A stretch of 64,000 nt of DNA, taken from assembly GCF_020883535.1 (NCBI RefSeq), contig NZ_CP086654.1:806001-870000 (forward strand), read 5' to 3'. Positions 1 to 11,845 of this stretch are shown in pieces. Source of the stretch: Staphylococcus ratti (lineage in GTDB: Bacteria; Bacillota; Bacilli; Staphylococcales; Staphylococcaceae). Made by a program: the position numbers and the translations under genes. The notes beneath the pieces are model-generated. The model saw nothing but the letters and a program-made list of their open reading frames with translations. It made no database searches and was not told the origin of the DNA. Each line of letters begins with the position of its first letter. The stretch's first letter is position 1.

Positions 1-393
1 TAAAGCATCTACCGTACTTTGTGAGTACGTATAGCTCAATTGGTGACGATGTATAAATTTTTGCGTTTGGCTAATGGCTGGGCCAATGGAATAGACGTGT
101 TTGACGTCTTCTAAAGTCATTCCACTTTGCCCGTAAAGAGAAAATTCAACATCTAAGTGGATTTCTTTGATGACAGTTAAAGGATGTTCAACTAAACTAT
201 CTGCGACTACATTTATAGTACCTTCTATTGAATTCTCAATTGGAACGATAGCTTGTGACGAAGCATCCGTTTTTAATGATGTCACTACTTCGTATAAATT
301 TTCTTTTGGAATGAAAGTATCAGGATGAGCTTGGTATTTTAATGCAGCCAAGTAAGAAAAAGTTCCTTTTGGTCCTAAATAATATAAAGACAT
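1..393 (-). CDS. pheA: Prephenate dehydratase, N-terminal part (cut by window edge)
   Basis: Converts prephenate to phenylpyruvate in phenylalanine synthesis. The visible 131 codons are open to the window edge and begin MSLYYLGPKGTFSYLAALKY, the usual start of the prephenate dehydratase domain. The conserved segment VPIENSIEGTI lies near residues 50-60. The C-terminal half, including the expected ACT regulatory domain, lies outside the window. A GAGGTGAG ribosome site sits just before the ATG. It follows nos on the same strand after 43 bases, an arrangement known from S. aureus (nos beside pdt), so the two are probably co-transcribed. Identity is secure; the completeness of the gene cannot be judged here. 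Confidence 0.93.
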   Translation of the reverse strand, partial: MSLYYLGPKGTFSYLAALKYQAHPDTFIPKENLYEVVTSLKTDASSQAIVPIENSIEGTINVVADSLVEHPLTVIKEIHLDVEFSLYGQSGMTLEDVKHVYSIGPAISQTQKFIHRHQLSYTYSQSTVDAL

Positions 394-436
394 AGCCTCA
401 CCTCGAATCGGTCGTTTGTCCCCATTTTACACAATT

Positions 437-1510
437 CTAGTGAAAAGGACACCCACTCGATTCGTTTTTCTTATAATAGAAGTTCGTTTCGTGCATTGTA
501 TTATCATAACCGTGATGATAATTCGCTGTAAGTGTCGGCGAAAGTGGCGGTGCGAGCCATGACCATTTTCCGGTGACTTTTCGATGATGTGCATGTTCTG
601 TAGCTTCAAATTTTTCAAACTGTTTGGCAGCAGTTAAATGATCTACCATAGAGACGCCTGTATTTTTAAAAGATTGATAAACCGCATCATTAATCTCTAC
701 TAAAACCCGATCTTTATTGAAGGAACTATTTTTTAAGTTTGAAAAGTTCATGGCTTGAGCTAAAGGTTCCATCAAGTTATAACGGAAGCTGTCTAAATAA
801 TTTCGAACAGCAATTTCATTCACCATATACCATCCGTTAAAAGGTGCGGTAGGATATGTGATACCACCAATCTTTAAATCCATATTTGAAATGATAGGAA
901 CGGCATACCACTTTAAGTTGAGTTGCTCAATTTTAGGGAACTCAGAATGTCGGATAGGCACTTCTAAAATTAAAGATTTTGGATATTCATAATATCGAAT
1001 AGGATGATTAGGAAATTGGTATATTAATGGTAGAACGTCAAAATTTGTATGATCTCCGCGCCAACCTAAATGTTCTGCGAGGTGTGTGACACTTTTTTCA
1101 GAAGGGTCGCCGATCTTTTCATAGCCGGCATATCGAATAAGTTGGTTGTTATAAATCTTAGGTGGCGCTTCAAAGGAAGGTGCAAAGATTGTAATGTAAG
1201 GTATAATTCTCCCGCCATTTGTTGCATTTTCAACATGTGAAGTAATCGCGTTAAGAAATTCTGCTTCATTTTGTATGTCTCGTGCATCTTGCACTTTTAA
1301 ACTTTCCCAAAATAATCTTCCGATACAGCGATTTGAATTTCTCCACGCCAGTCTTGCACCGAAAGTGAGCTCTTCTTTTGTATGACGATAATACCCTTTT
1401 TCGATTATTTCTTGTTTAATGGCTTTTAAACGTTCGTTCCGTTTCGTGCTCGATTGGTTTGTTTCTTCGTAAAATTGCGTTATAAAAGATATCGCTTCTT
1501 CTATCATCAT
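437..1510 (-). CDS. nos: Bacterial nitric oxide synthase, oxygenase domain only
   Basis: Oxidises L-arginine to citrulline and NO using haem and reduced pterin/folate. The 357-residue protein is an oxygenase domain without a fused reductase, as is normal for Gram-positive NOS. The haem-ligand cysteine is C62 in [13 protein letters not shown]. The arginine-binding glutamate is E232 in [10 protein letters not shown], and the family segment [19 protein letters not shown] is present near 198-216. The C-terminus ends CPFH, as in the S. aureus enzyme. Two adjacent ATGs (1510 and 1507) follow the site AGGTGG; the second has the better, though still short, spacing. It is divergent from pncB and lies upstream of pheA. 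In staphylococci NOS supports oxidative-stress tolerance and respiration (known for the family). Confidence 0.95.
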   Translation of the reverse strand: MMIEEAISFITQFYEETNQSSTKRNERLKAIKQEIIEKGYYRHTKEELTFGARLAWRNSNRCIGRLFWESLKVQDARDIQNEAEFLNAITSHVENATNGGRIIPYITIFAPSFEAPPKIYNNQLIRYAGYEKIGDPSEKSVTHLAEHLGWRGDHTNFDVLPLIYQFPNHPIRYYEYPKSLILEVPIRHSEFPKIEQLNLKWYAVPIISNMDLKIGGITYPTAPFNGWYMVNEIAVRNYLDSFRYNLMEPLAQAMNFSNLKNSSFNKDRVLVEINDAVYQSFKNTGVSMVDHLTAAKQFEKFEATEHAHHRKVTGKWSWLAPPLSPTLTANYHHGYDNTMHETNFYYKKNESSGCPFH

Positions 1511-1664
1511 ACCACCTCATTATAGATTATAATGTAAAAATGAAAATTTATTGAAATTAAGCATGAATTGTCATATTTTTGTCGATGTTCTTATTAAAAG
1601 TGGAAAACAAAGGCTAAACGTGTTATATCATAGAGGTATAAATAAAAGGACGAGGAGAAATACT

Positions 1665-3134
1665 ATGTATCAATACAAGGACGACAGTTTAATGCTACAC
1701 AATGATTTGTATCAAATAAATATGGCTGAATCTTATTGGAATGATGGGATTCATGAACGCAATGCCGTTTTTGATTTGTATTTTAGAAAGATGCCATTTG
1801 AAAGTGGCTATGCAGTATTTAACGGATTAAAAAGAGTGATTGATTTTATTGAGCATTTACATTTTTCTGAATCAGACTTAGCTTATTTAAAAGATATTGG
1901 CTATGCAGATGATTTTCTTCATTATTTGAAAAAACTTAAATTTACAGGCAATATTCGTGCCATGGAAGAAGGAGAATTATGCTTTGGCAATGAACCACTG
2001 CTACGTGTAGAAGCACCTTTAATACAAGCGCAACTTATCGAAACGACTTTATTAAACATTATTAACTTTCAAACACTAATTACGACTAAAGCAAGCAGAA
2101 TAAAGCAAGTGGCGCCGCACGATACTTTAATGGAATTTGGGACACGACGTGCACATGAGCTTGATGCCGCAGTTTGGGGAGCAAGAGCAGCGATTATAGG
2201 AGGTTTCGATTCAACGAGTAATGTAAGAGCTGGAAAATTATTTAATATTCCAGTTTCAGGTACACATGCGCATGCGTTCGTTCAAACGTATGGTGATGAA
2301 TATATCGCATTCAAAAAATATGCAGAGCGTCATAAAAATTGCGTATTTTTAGTTGATACGTTCCATACGCTTAAATCAGGTGTACCGAATGCAATTCGTG
2401 TAGCAAAAGAATTGGGAGATAAAATTAATTTTATTGGTATTAGGCTAGATTCTGGAGACATTGCGTATCTTTCTAAAGAAGCGCGTAAAATGTTGGATGA
2501 AACAGGCTTTAAAGATGCTAAAATCATCGCATCTAATGATCTTGATGAAGAAACGATTTCGAATTTGAAAGCACAAGGTGCAGAAGTCGACAGTTGGGGC
2601 GTAGGAACTAAATTAATTACAGCCTACCAACAACCAGCGCTAGGTGCAGTTTATAAAATGGTGGCAGTAGAAGATGATCACGGACAACTTGTAGATCGCA
2701 TTAAACTTTCTAATAATGCTGAAAAAGTGACGACACCTGGAAAAAAACGCGTCTATCGTATTATCAATACGAGAACAAATAAATCTGAAGGAGACTATAT
2801 TACTTTAGAACAAGAAAACCCTAATGAAGAGAAGAAACTTAAAATGTTTCATCCTATTCATACTTATAAAATGAAATACATTAAACATTTTAAAGCAGTT
2901 GATTTACACCAAGACATCTTTATTAATGGTAAATGTGTTTATGAATTGCCGAGTGAAAAAGAAGCACAACGCTTTTTACAAAGCAATTTAGAATTGCTGT
3001 GGGATGAAAATAAGCGCTACCTTAACCCAGAAGAATATCCTGTTGATTTAAGCACAGCATGTTGGGAAAATAAACAGCGTCGTATTTTTGAAGTAGCAGA
3101 ACATGTTAAAGAAATGGAGGAAGAACATGAATAA
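1665..3134 (+). CDS. pncB: Nicotinate phosphoribosyltransferase
   Basis: Makes nicotinate mononucleotide from nicotinate, PRPP and ATP in NAD salvage. The start is set at ATG 1665 because GAGGAG lies eight bases before it and the product then has 489 residues beginning [14 protein letters not shown], the usual size. The frame is open further upstream to 1551, but that part looks like non-coding leader. Family segments include the EFGTRRAHE stretch and the histidine-rich [15 protein letters not shown], and a C-terminal region typical of the longer Gram-positive enzymes is present. The gene overlaps nadE by eight bases, so the last two steps of nicotinate salvage apart from NadD are translationally coupled. 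Confidence 0.95.
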   Translation: MYQYKDDSLMLHNDLYQINMAESYWNDGIHERNAVFDLYFRKMPFESGYAVFNGLKRVIDFIEHLHFSESDLAYLKDIGYADDFLHYLKKLKFTGNIRAMEEGELCFGNEPLLRVEAPLIQAQLIETTLLNIINFQTLITTKASRIKQVAPHDTLMEFGTRRAHELDAAVWGARAAIIGGFDSTSNVRAGKLFNIPVSGTHAHAFVQTYGDEYIAFKKYAERHKNCVFLVDTFHTLKSGVPNAIRVAKELGDKINFIGIRLDSGDIAYLSKEARKMLDETGFKDAKIIASNDLDEETISNLKAQGAEVDSWGVGTKLITAYQQPALGAVYKMVAVEDDHGQLVDRIKLSNNAEKVTTPGKKRVYRIINTRTNKSEGDYITLEQENPNEEKKLKMFHPIHTYKMKYIKHFKAVDLHQDIFINGKCVYELPSEKEAQRFLQSNLELLWDENKRYLNPEEYPVDLSTACWENKQRRIFEVAEHVKEMEEEHE

Positions 3135-3948
3135 AATGCAAGCCATCATAGTAAATGAAATGAAAGTACAACCTGAGATTGATGTACAACAAACGATAGA
3201 AGCTATTAAACATTTTATTAAAGAATATGTAAGCTCCCATACATTTATTCATACATTAGTGTTAGGAATTTCTGGTGGACAAGACTCTACTTTAGTAGGG
3301 AAATTGACGCAACTTGCAGTAAATGAATTAAATGCAAGCGGGGATAAACAGTACAAATTCATCGCTGTAAAATTACCATATGGCGTACAAAAAGATGCAG
3401 ATGAAGTGGAACAAGCGCTTAAATTTATTCAACCTGATCAAATCGTCACGGTTAATATTAAACCTGCAGTAGATCAAAGTGTCGCTGCATTAAAAGATGC
3501 AGGTATCACATTAACGGACTTTCAAAAAGGTAACGAAAAAGCGCGTGAAAGAATGAAAGTGCAATTTTCTATTGCTGCAAATACTAGTGGTATTGTGCTT
3601 GGTACGGACCATTCAGCAGAAAATGTAACTGGATTTTTCACAAAATATGGTGATGGTGCGGCAGATATAGCACCGATATTCGGATTGAATAAAAGACAAG
3701 GGCGACAACTTTTACAACATTTGGCTGCACCCCCACGCTTATATGAAAAAACACCAACAGCTGATTTAGAAGACGATAAACCGCAATTACCGGATGAAGA
3801 AGCGTTAGGTGTGACGTATAACGAGATTGATGATTACTTAGAAGGAAAAACCATTTCGGAGGCTTCTGCCCAAAAAATCGAGGCGCTTTATGTTAAAAAT
3901 GCGCACAAAAGAGAACTCGCATACACGAGATTTACTTGGCCCAAATAA
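3127..3948 (+). CDS. nadE: NH3-dependent NAD+ synthetase
   Basis: Amidates nicotinic acid adenine dinucleotide to NAD+ using ammonia and ATP. With the start at ATG 3127, preceded by GGAGGA, the protein has 273 residues, the standard length for the ammonia-dependent form; no glutaminase domain is attached. The ATP-pyrophosphatase P-loop SGGQDS is at residues 49-54. Further conserved stretches are [19 protein letters not shown] and the C-terminal [10 protein letters not shown]. The frame is open to an earlier ATG at 3103, but that would overlap pncB more deeply and has no good ribosome site. It is the second gene of the pncB-nadE operon. Confidence 0.95.
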   Translation: MNKMQAIIVNEMKVQPEIDVQQTIEAIKHFIKEYVSSHTFIHTLVLGISGGQDSTLVGKLTQLAVNELNASGDKQYKFIAVKLPYGVQKDADEVEQALKFIQPDQIVTVNIKPAVDQSVAALKDAGITLTDFQKGNEKARERMKVQFSIAANTSGIVLGTDHSAENVTGFFTKYGDGAADIAPIFGLNKRQGRQLLQHLAAPPRLYEKTPTADLEDDKPQLPDEEALGVTYNEIDDYLEGKTISEASAQKIEALYVKNAHKRELAYTRFTWPK

Positions 3949-4015
3949 AAAATTTTGATGACAATTCAATGTATCCTTGATACAATGAGCTAAATTTTTA
4001 GAAGTGAGGTAAGTT

Positions 4016-4591
4016 ATGAATGTAATAAATGATAACCCTATGTTAATGTTATTGGCGATATTTTTAATCAATGTTGCTTACGTCACAGCGTTAACAATGC
4101 GACTTATCTTGACGTTAAAAGGTTACAGATATTTTGCGGCTGCACTGAGCTTTGTGGAAGTGTTAGTCTATGTGATCGGGCTCGGAATGGTAATGTCAGG
4201 TTTAGATCAATTTCAAAATGTTATCGCATACGCTTTAGGTTTTTCTGTTGGTATCATTGTAGGTATGAAAATTGAAGAAAAATTAGCGTTAGGCTATTCA
4301 GTAGTAAATGTGACGACAGCGGATTATGAATTGGATTTACCTAGACAGCTTAGAGATTTAGGTTATGGCGTTACGCACTTTGCAGCACATGGACGAGATG
4401 GCGATCGTCTCGTTATGCAAATACTAACGCCTAAACGATATGAGTTAAAATTAATGGACACGATTAAAGCGCTAGACCCTAAAGCGTTTGTAATTGCCTA
4501 TGAACCACGTAACATTCATGGTGGGTTTTGGGTTAAAGGTGTTCGTAGTAAAAAAGTAAAGGCGTATGATACTGATGAAATTCAAAGTTGA
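4016..4591 (+). CDS. UPF0316 / DUF2179 membrane protein
   Basis: A 191-residue protein of the UPF0316 family (YebE/YitT-related DUF2179). The first 90 or so residues hold about three membrane segments (near 8-30, 38-60 and 65-85). They are followed by a soluble DUF2179-like domain with the stretch [36 protein letters not shown]. The family has no established biochemical role; the soluble domain is thought to bind a small ligand. A GAAGTGAGGT ribosome site precedes ATG 4016. The next small gene overlaps its 3' end, so the two are probably one transcript downstream of a short gap after nadE. Confidence 0.85.
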   Translation: MNVINDNPMLMLLAIFLINVAYVTALTMRLILTLKGYRYFAAALSFVEVLVYVIGLGMVMSGLDQFQNVIAYALGFSVGIIVGMKIEEKLALGYSVVNVTTADYELDLPRQLRDLGYGVTHFAAHGRDGDRLVMQILTPKRYELKLMDTIKALDPKAFVIAYEPRNIHGGFWVKGVRSKKVKAYDTDEIQS

Positions 4592-4754
4592 AGATGGAGA
4601 AACAATTCAAGACTGTTTGACACGTATGCGAGAAGCGGGATATATGCCTATTAAAAGATTTGAAAAACCTGTATTTAAGGAAAATAAAGATGGCAGCATA
4701 GAAGTATTAAAACAAGATATTATCTTCACAGGTAAGAAAATAAGTACAGAATAA
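4575..4754 (+). CDS. NETI-motif small protein
   Basis: A 59-residue cytoplasmic protein starting [15 protein letters not shown]. It matches the NETI-motif family that accompanies UPF0316 genes in staphylococci and bacilli, with GETI here in place of NETI. The frame overlaps the end of the UPF0316 gene by 17 bases. ATG 4575 was chosen over the in-frame ATG 4566 because it gives the usual family N-terminus; neither has a strong ribosome site, which fits coupling to the upstream gene. Function unknown. Confidence 0.75.
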   Translation: MKFKVEDGETIQDCLTRMREAGYMPIKRFEKPVFKENKDGSIEVLKQDIIFTGKKISTE

Positions 4755-4864
4755 ATAGAAAGGTGTGGTAGAAAGCTTGCTATAGTTGAACTTATTTATT
4801 TAAAATGTGGACATGTCAGGTTGTCATCTTTATCATAAATGAAACACAAATTAATAGAAGCCAC

Positions 4865-4907
4865 AAAAGACGTTTTGTATCATTTTATTATGGACAAGCG
4901 TCTTTTT
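4865..4907 (+). terminator. Putative terminator after the NETI gene
   Basis: Arms AAAAGACG and CGTCTTTT pair perfectly, with an inner TTGT/ACAA pairing, and a run of T follows. It lies 110 bases after the NETI gene stop. The loop is long, so strength is uncertain. Confidence 0.5.
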
Positions 4908-4999
4908 AAATGCGAACTTTTAAGTCAGTATGATTTATTATGTTCGTGAATAGAGGTTTAAAAAACAAAAAATAATGATAGAAAATGAATAAATGGATT

Positions 5000-5012
5000 G
5001 ATTCCGAACGAT
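5000..5012 (+). promoter_or_regulatory. Candidate PurR box upstream of purB
   Basis: GATTCCGAACGAT fits the Gram-positive PurBox pattern AWWWCCGAACWWT with two deviations and keeps the full CCGAAC core. It lies about 40 bases upstream of the extended -10 at 5052-5060. A looser pair of half-sites, AAATGCGAACTTT (4908-4920) and the inverted TATGTTCGTGAAT (4939-4951), lies further upstream. PurR control of purine genes is known in S. aureus; control of this purB is inference. Confidence 0.4.
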
Positions 5013-5122
5013 ATATCTGTTTATATAGATAATGTACATATAATGTCCATTTGCTATAATGTGATTAACGCAAAGGATATTTTGAAAATTAGCATACCAA
5101 AAATAAGTTAGGAGATTTTATA

Positions 5123-6418
5123 ATGATCGAACGTTATTCAAGAGAAGAAATGTCAACGATTTGGACAGACCAAAACCGATACGAAGCATGGTTAGAAGTT
5201 GAAATTTTAGCTTGTGAAGCATGGAGTGAATTAGGTTACATCCCAAAAGAAGATGTTCAAAAAATACGTGAAAATGCTCGCGTAGATGTGGAGCGTGCCA
5301 AAGAAATTGAATTAGAAACACGTCATGATGTCGTTGCGTTTACTCGTCAAGTATCTGAAACTTTAGGAGAGGAACGTAAATGGGTACATTATGGCTTAAC
5401 GTCAACAGATGTTGTAGATACAGCGTTAAGTTATCAAGTGAAACAAGCAAATGACATTATCGAAAAAGATTTAGAACGTTTTATTGAAGTCCTAGCAAAT
5501 AAAGCTAAAAAGTATAAAAACACATTAATGATGGGACGCACGCATGGTGTTCATGCTGAACCAACTACATTTGGATTGAAAATGGCACTTTGGTATGCCG
5601 AAATGCAACGTAATCTAGAACGTTTTAAGCGTGTACGTGAAGAAATTGAAGTCGGAAAAATGAGTGGGGCTGTAGGTACTTTTGCGAACATTCCACCTGA
5701 AATAGAAGCATATGTATGTAAACATTTAGGTATTGGGGCAGCACCAATATCAACACAAACGTTACAGCGTGATCGTCATGCGTATTACATTGCGACGTTA
5801 AGTTTGATTGCAACATCACTTGAAAAATTTGCAGTAGAAATTAGAAATCTACAAAAAACTGAAACGCGTGAAGTAGAAGAAGCATTCGCTAAAGGACAAA
5901 AAGGTTCATCTGCAATGCCGCATAAACGTAATCCTATCGGTTCTGAAAATATTACAGGTATTGCACGTGTCATTCGTGGATATATTACAACAGCTTATGA
6001 AAATGTGGCATTATGGCATGAACGTGATATTTCACATTCGTCTGCAGAGCGCATTATGTTACCAGATGTGACGATTGCACTAGACTATGCGCTGAATCGC
6101 TTCACAAATATTGTTGATCGTTTAACGGTTTATGAAGAAAATATGACTGAGAATATGGAAAAAACATTCGGATTAATTTATTCTCAACGTGTACTGCTTG
6201 CCTTAATTGATAAAGGAATGGTACGTGAAGAAGCGTATGATACGGTTCAACCTAAAGCGATGGAATCATGGGCATCTAAAACGCCATTTAGAGAATTGGT
6301 TGAAGCAGATTCCAAAATTACTGATAAACTTTCAGAAGAGGAATTGAATGCATGTTTTGACCCTAGACATCACTTGAATCAAGTTGATACAATATTTAAA
6401 AGAGTAGGTCTAGCATAA
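5123..6418 (+). CDS. purB: Adenylosuccinate lyase
   Basis: Cleaves SAICAR and adenylosuccinate, both releasing fumarate, in purine synthesis. The 431-residue protein has the usual length and family motifs: TSTDVVDT at 93-100, the catalytic-histidine loop [14 protein letters not shown] at 138-151 (H141), and the fumarase-superfamily signature [11 protein letters not shown] at 261-271 with the catalytic serine loop. The start ATG 5123 follows TTAGGAGATTT. It stands alone here, separate from the main pur operon, as is usual in staphylococci. A candidate PurR box lies upstream. Confidence 0.96.
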   Translation: MIERYSREEMSTIWTDQNRYEAWLEVEILACEAWSELGYIPKEDVQKIRENARVDVERAKEIELETRHDVVAFTRQVSETLGEERKWVHYGLTSTDVVDTALSYQVKQANDIIEKDLERFIEVLANKAKKYKNTLMMGRTHGVHAEPTTFGLKMALWYAEMQRNLERFKRVREEIEVGKMSGAVGTFANIPPEIEAYVCKHLGIGAAPISTQTLQRDRHAYYIATLSLIATSLEKFAVEIRNLQKTETREVEEAFAKGQKGSSAMPHKRNPIGSENITGIARVIRGYITTAYENVALWHERDISHSSAERIMLPDVTIALDYALNRFTNIVDRLTVYEENMTENMEKTFGLIYSQRVLLALIDKGMVREEAYDTVQPKAMESWASKTPFRELVEADSKITDKLSEEELNACFDPRHHLNQVDTIFKRVGLA

Positions 6419-6487
6419 AAATACTACACTTTAATGTATTAATTCGTTAAAATATCCTTAAACATAAAAATATAGGGGTTGTATATC

Positions 6488-6790
6488 ATGCAAATTGAAA
6501 AATTACGTGGAACCGCATTAAATGAATTGTTTGATGCAATCTTGACATTAGAAACGCGCGAGGAATGTTATCAATTTTTCGATGATTTATGTACTGTTAA
6601 CGAGCTTCAATCGTTATCACAACGTTTACAAGTTGCAAAGATGATTAAACAAGGCTACACATACGCAACAATAGAAGCGGAGTCTGGCGCATCAACTGCT
6701 ACGATTTCTCGAGTTAAACGCTCTTTACAATGGGGAAATGATGCATATACGATGATTTTAGAACGAATGGATATTGAAACGAAACAATAA
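6488..6790 (+). CDS. YerC/YecD-type TrpR-related DNA-binding protein
   Basis: A 100-residue protein of the YerC/YecD family within the TrpR-like superfamily. The helix-turn-helix is clear: SLSQRLQVAKMIKQGYTYATIEAESGAST is followed by ATISRVKRSL. The start was moved to ATG 6488, nine bases after GGGG, because the TTG at 6479 would leave no spacing. In bacilli and staphylococci the family commonly sits beside pcrB/pcrA, as here. The regulatory target is unknown. A terminator follows immediately. Confidence 0.85.
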   Translation: MQIEKLRGTALNELFDAILTLETREECYQFFDDLCTVNELQSLSQRLQVAKMIKQGYTYATIEAESGASTATISRVKRSLQWGNDAYTMILERMDIETKQ

Positions 6791-6801
6791 CAAAGGGATT
6801 T

Positions 6802-6854
6802 AAAGCAAGGAGATGATATGAGTATTAGATACTTATTTCACACTTGCTTTTTTT
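6802..6854 (+). terminator. Terminator after the TrpR-like gene
   Basis: Arms AAAGCAAG (6802-6809) and CTTGCTTT (6843-6850) pair perfectly and are followed by a continuous T run. The loop is 33 bases and contains a ribosome site and ATG (see findings). Confidence 0.7.
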
Positions 6855-6907
6855 ATGTTTTTTCAACGAAATCTCGTAGCCCAATCTTAGAATATCGCCC
6901 CTAAAAA

Positions 6908-6916
6908 TGCTATAAT
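6908..6916 (+). promoter_or_regulatory. Extended -10 promoter for the pcrB operon
   Basis: TGCTATAAT is a perfect extended -10 element, 33 bases before the pcrB start and after the preceding terminator. No good -35 is visible at the expected spacing, as is common for extended -10 promoters. Confidence 0.55.
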
Positions 6917-6948
6917 ATATGCTATGATATTTAAAGGAGTAAAAGGTC

Positions 6949-7638
6949 ATGTATGATATTAAACAGTGGCGTCATGTCTTTAAATTAGATCCAGCAAAAC
7001 CAATTTCTGATACAGATTTAGAAACACTTTGTATGTCTGACACAGATGCAATTGTTATTGGCGGAGAAGACAATATGACAGAAGACAATGTGTTACATCT
7101 TATGAGCCGAGTGAGGCGTTATCCATTACCCCTTGCTTTAGAGATTTCAAATATAGAAAGCACTGTACCAGGATTTGACTTTTATTTTGTGCCATCGATA
7201 CTCAACAGTAAAGATGTGAAATATCATAACGGTCAGCTGCATGAAATATTAAAAACTTATGGCCATATGATTCATTTTGAAGAGATGATTTTTGAAGGCT
7301 ATGTCGTACGAAATCCAGAAAGTAAAGTGGCACAATATACGAAAGCAAAAACGCAACTTTCGATAGAAGATATAGAGGCTTATGCGCAAATGGCAAATGA
7401 AATGTATCGATTCCCTGTATTTTATTTAGATTATCGCGGAACACAAGGTCAAATTGAGGAGTTGCGTGCTGCTCAGGCTTTACTTTCAACGACACAGTTA
7501 TTTTATGGCGGTGATATAGACAGTTTTGAAACCGCTAAAAAAATTGCTGATATTGCAGATACACTCGTTGTAGGGGATTTGGTGTATGAAGATATTAAAA
7601 AAGCGATTAAGACGACTAAAATAAAGGAGAGAACATAA
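6949..7638 (+). CDS. pcrB: Heptaprenylglyceryl phosphate synthase
   Basis: Transfers a heptaprenyl group to sn-glycerol-1-phosphate, giving an unusual archaeal-like ether lipid precursor in Firmicutes. The 229-residue TIM-barrel protein carries family stretches [36 protein letters not shown] and [13 protein letters not shown], which form the phosphate and prenyl sites. A GGAG ribosome site precedes ATG 6949. Its TAA overlaps the pcrA ATG by one base, so it is coupled to the helicase gene, an order conserved in staphylococci and bacilli. Confidence 0.94.
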   Translation: MYDIKQWRHVFKLDPAKPISDTDLETLCMSDTDAIVIGGEDNMTEDNVLHLMSRVRRYPLPLALEISNIESTVPGFDFYFVPSILNSKDVKYHNGQLHEILKTYGHMIHFEEMIFEGYVVRNPESKVAQYTKAKTQLSIEDIEAYAQMANEMYRFPVFYLDYRGTQGQIEELRAAQALLSTTQLFYGGDIDSFETAKKIADIADTLVVGDLVYEDIKKAIKTTKIKERT

Positions 7639-9830
7639 TGAATCCACTTGTAAAAAATATGAATACGGAGCAAAGTGAAGCGGTGCGTACAACGGAGGGA
7701 CCGCTTTTAATTATGGCAGGTGCAGGGTCAGGTAAAACACGTGTATTAACGCACCGAATTGCGTATTTATTAGATGAAAAAGATGTATCTCCTTACAACA
7801 TTTTAGCAATAACATTTACTAATAAGGCTGCTAAAGAAATGAAAATGCGTGTGCAAGCATTAGTAGGAGAAGAGGCGGAAGTCATTTGGATGTCTACATT
7901 TCACTCTATGTGTGTACGTATTCTTCGTCGTGATGCAGATCGTATTGGTATCGAACGTAACTTTACGATTATAGATCCAACAGACCAAAAATCTGTAATT
8001 AAAGACGTTTTAAAACGTGAAAACATTGATCCTAAACGCTATGAACCACGTATGTTTATTGGTGCGATAAGCAATTTGAAAAATGAATTAAAAACACCAC
8101 AAGATGCTTTAGCATCAGCTAATGATTATTTTACGCAAATGGTAGCAAAAGTGTATGAAGGCTACCAAATGCAACTCGTTCGAAATCAAGCTTTAGACTT
8201 TGATGATTTAATTATGACGACAATTAAATTATTTGAACGCGTGCCAGAGGTGTTAGATTATTATCAAAATAAATTTCAATACATACATGTAGACGAGTAC
8301 CAAGATACGAACAAAGCGCAATACACGCTTGTTAACCTAATGGCTCAAAAATTCAAAAACCTATGTGTAGTGGGAGATTCAGATCAGTCTATTTATGGTT
8401 GGCGTGGTGCTGACATTCAGAACATTTTATCATTTGAAGAAGATTATCCAAATGCAAAAACTATCTTTTTAGAGCAAAATTATCGTTCTACAAAGACGAT
8501 TTTAAATGCAGCCAATGAAGTAATTAGAAATAATACTGAGCGTAAACCTAAAGGCTTATGGACGGCAAATGATCAGGGTGAAAAAATCAAATACTATGAA
8601 GCTTTTAGTGAACGAGATGAATGTGAGTATGTTGTAAGGGAGATTTTTAAACAACAAAAGAAAGGAAGAAAGTTAAAAGATATCGCGGTATTATACCGTA
8701 CAAATGCCCAATCTCGTGTGCTTGAAGAAACATTTTTAAAATCAAATTTACCTTATGTGATGGTAGGGGGCCAAAAGTTCTATGATCGCAAAGAAATTAA
8801 AGATGTTTTGAGTTATTTACGTTTAATTGCTAACAGTTCAGATGATATTAGTCTACAACGTGTCATTAATGTGCCAAAGCGCGGCATTGGCCCTTCTTCT
8901 GTTGATAAGATTGCATCTTATGCAGCTTCGAACAATATTAGTATGTTTGAAGCACTTGCTGAAGTTGATTTTATTGGCTTATCCAAAAAAGTGACACAAG
9001 CAGCATCTGAATTTTATCAACTCATGAATCATTTGATGAAAGAACAAGAGTTTTTAGAAATCAGTGATATTGTTGAAGAGGTGCTTGTTAAAACAGGATA
9101 TCGTGAAATGCTTGAGCGTGAACAAACTTTAGAAGCACGTAGCCGTTTAGAAAATATCGATGAATTTATGTCGGTACCTAAAGACTATGAAAAAAATACG
9201 CCGATTGAAGAACAATCGCTAATTAATTTCTTAACAGATTTATCTTTAGTGGCTGATGTAGATGAAGCAAATTTAGAAGATGGTGTAACGCTAATGACGA
9301 TGCATTCTGCAAAAGGGCTCGAGTATCCAGTTGTTTTCATCATTGGCCTAGAAGAATCCATTTTCCCGCATATTCGTGCAATCAAAAGTGATGGGGACCA
9401 TGAAATGGAAGAAGAGCGTCGCATCAGTTACGTTGCTATAACACGAGCAGAAGAAGAATTGTATTTAACACACGCTTCTTCTCGTACCTTATACGGTCGT
9501 AGTCAATCTAACCCGCGTTCTCGTTTCTTAAATGAAATACCAGACGACTTACTTGAACTGCCAGAACGTCAGAAACCAACGTCAATAGGTCGTCAACGCC
9601 AAGCGCCAAAACGTGGATTCAGTCAACGTACAGTTGTGAATCAGAAGCAACCTTCTACATCAGAGTGGAAAGTTGGAGATAAAGTGACGCATAAAAGTTG
9701 GGGAGAGGGTATGGTATCTAATGTGAGTGAAAAAAATGGCTCTGTCGAATTGGATATTATTTTCAAATCTCAAGGACCTAAGCGTTTACTTGCACAATTT
9801 GCTCCAATTGAGAAGAAGGGGGAGGACTAA
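7638..9830 (+). CDS. pcrA: ATP-dependent DNA helicase PcrA
   Basis: Essential superfamily 1 3'-5' helicase for DNA repair, rolling-circle replication and removal of stalled complexes. The 730-residue protein has Walker A GAGSGKT at 28-34, the [12 protein letters not shown] motif Ia, Walker B VDEYQDTN near 219-226, [13 protein letters not shown] motif III, QNYRST motif [11 protein letters not shown] motif V and [12 protein letters not shown] motif VI. The C-terminal segment with [15 protein letters not shown] is the RNA-polymerase-binding Tudor-like tail. It begins one base inside the pcrB stop and ends directly against the ligA ATG. Confidence 0.97.
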   Translation: MNPLVKNMNTEQSEAVRTTEGPLLIMAGAGSGKTRVLTHRIAYLLDEKDVSPYNILAITFTNKAAKEMKMRVQALVGEEAEVIWMSTFHSMCVRILRRDADRIGIERNFTIIDPTDQKSVIKDVLKRENIDPKRYEPRMFIGAISNLKNELKTPQDALASANDYFTQMVAKVYEGYQMQLVRNQALDFDDLIMTTIKLFERVPEVLDYYQNKFQYIHVDEYQDTNKAQYTLVNLMAQKFKNLCVVGDSDQSIYGWRGADIQNILSFEEDYPNAKTIFLEQNYRSTKTILNAANEVIRNNTERKPKGLWTANDQGEKIKYYEAFSERDECEYVVREIFKQQKKGRKLKDIAVLYRTNAQSRVLEETFLKSNLPYVMVGGQKFYDRKEIKDVLSYLRLIANSSDDISLQRVINVPKRGIGPSSVDKIASYAASNNISMFEALAEVDFIGLSKKVTQAASEFYQLMNHLMKEQEFLEISDIVEEVLVKTGYREMLEREQTLEARSRLENIDEFMSVPKDYEKNTPIEEQSLINFLTDLSLVADVDEANLEDGVTLMTMHSAKGLEYPVVFIIGLEESIFPHIRAIKSDGDHEMEEERRISYVAITRAEEELYLTHASSRTLYGRSQSNPRSRFLNEIPDDLLELPERQKPTSIGRQRQAPKRGFSQRTVVNQKQPSTSEWKVGDKVTHKSWGEGMVSNVSEKNGSVELDIIFKSQGPKRLLAQFAPIEKKGED

Positions 9831-11831
<2,001 letters not shown>

Positions 11832-11845
11832 AGAGGAGATAGCCT

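Larger units (their letters stand above)
4755..5122 (+). other. Intergenic region before purB (terminator, candidate PurR boxes, promoter)
   Basis: No credible gene is visible in these 368 bases. The region holds a terminator-like hairpin (4865-4907), sequences resembling PurR boxes (4908-4951 and 5000-5012), and an extended -10 TGCTATAAT at 5052-5060 about 60 bases before the purB start. A second TATAAT lies at 5039-5044. Confidence 0.6.

Noticed and set aside
1551-1664. Upstream extension of pncB by 38 codons
   Set aside because: The frame is open, but GAGGAG before ATG 1665 and the 489-residue family length fix the later start; the extension lacks a ribosome site.
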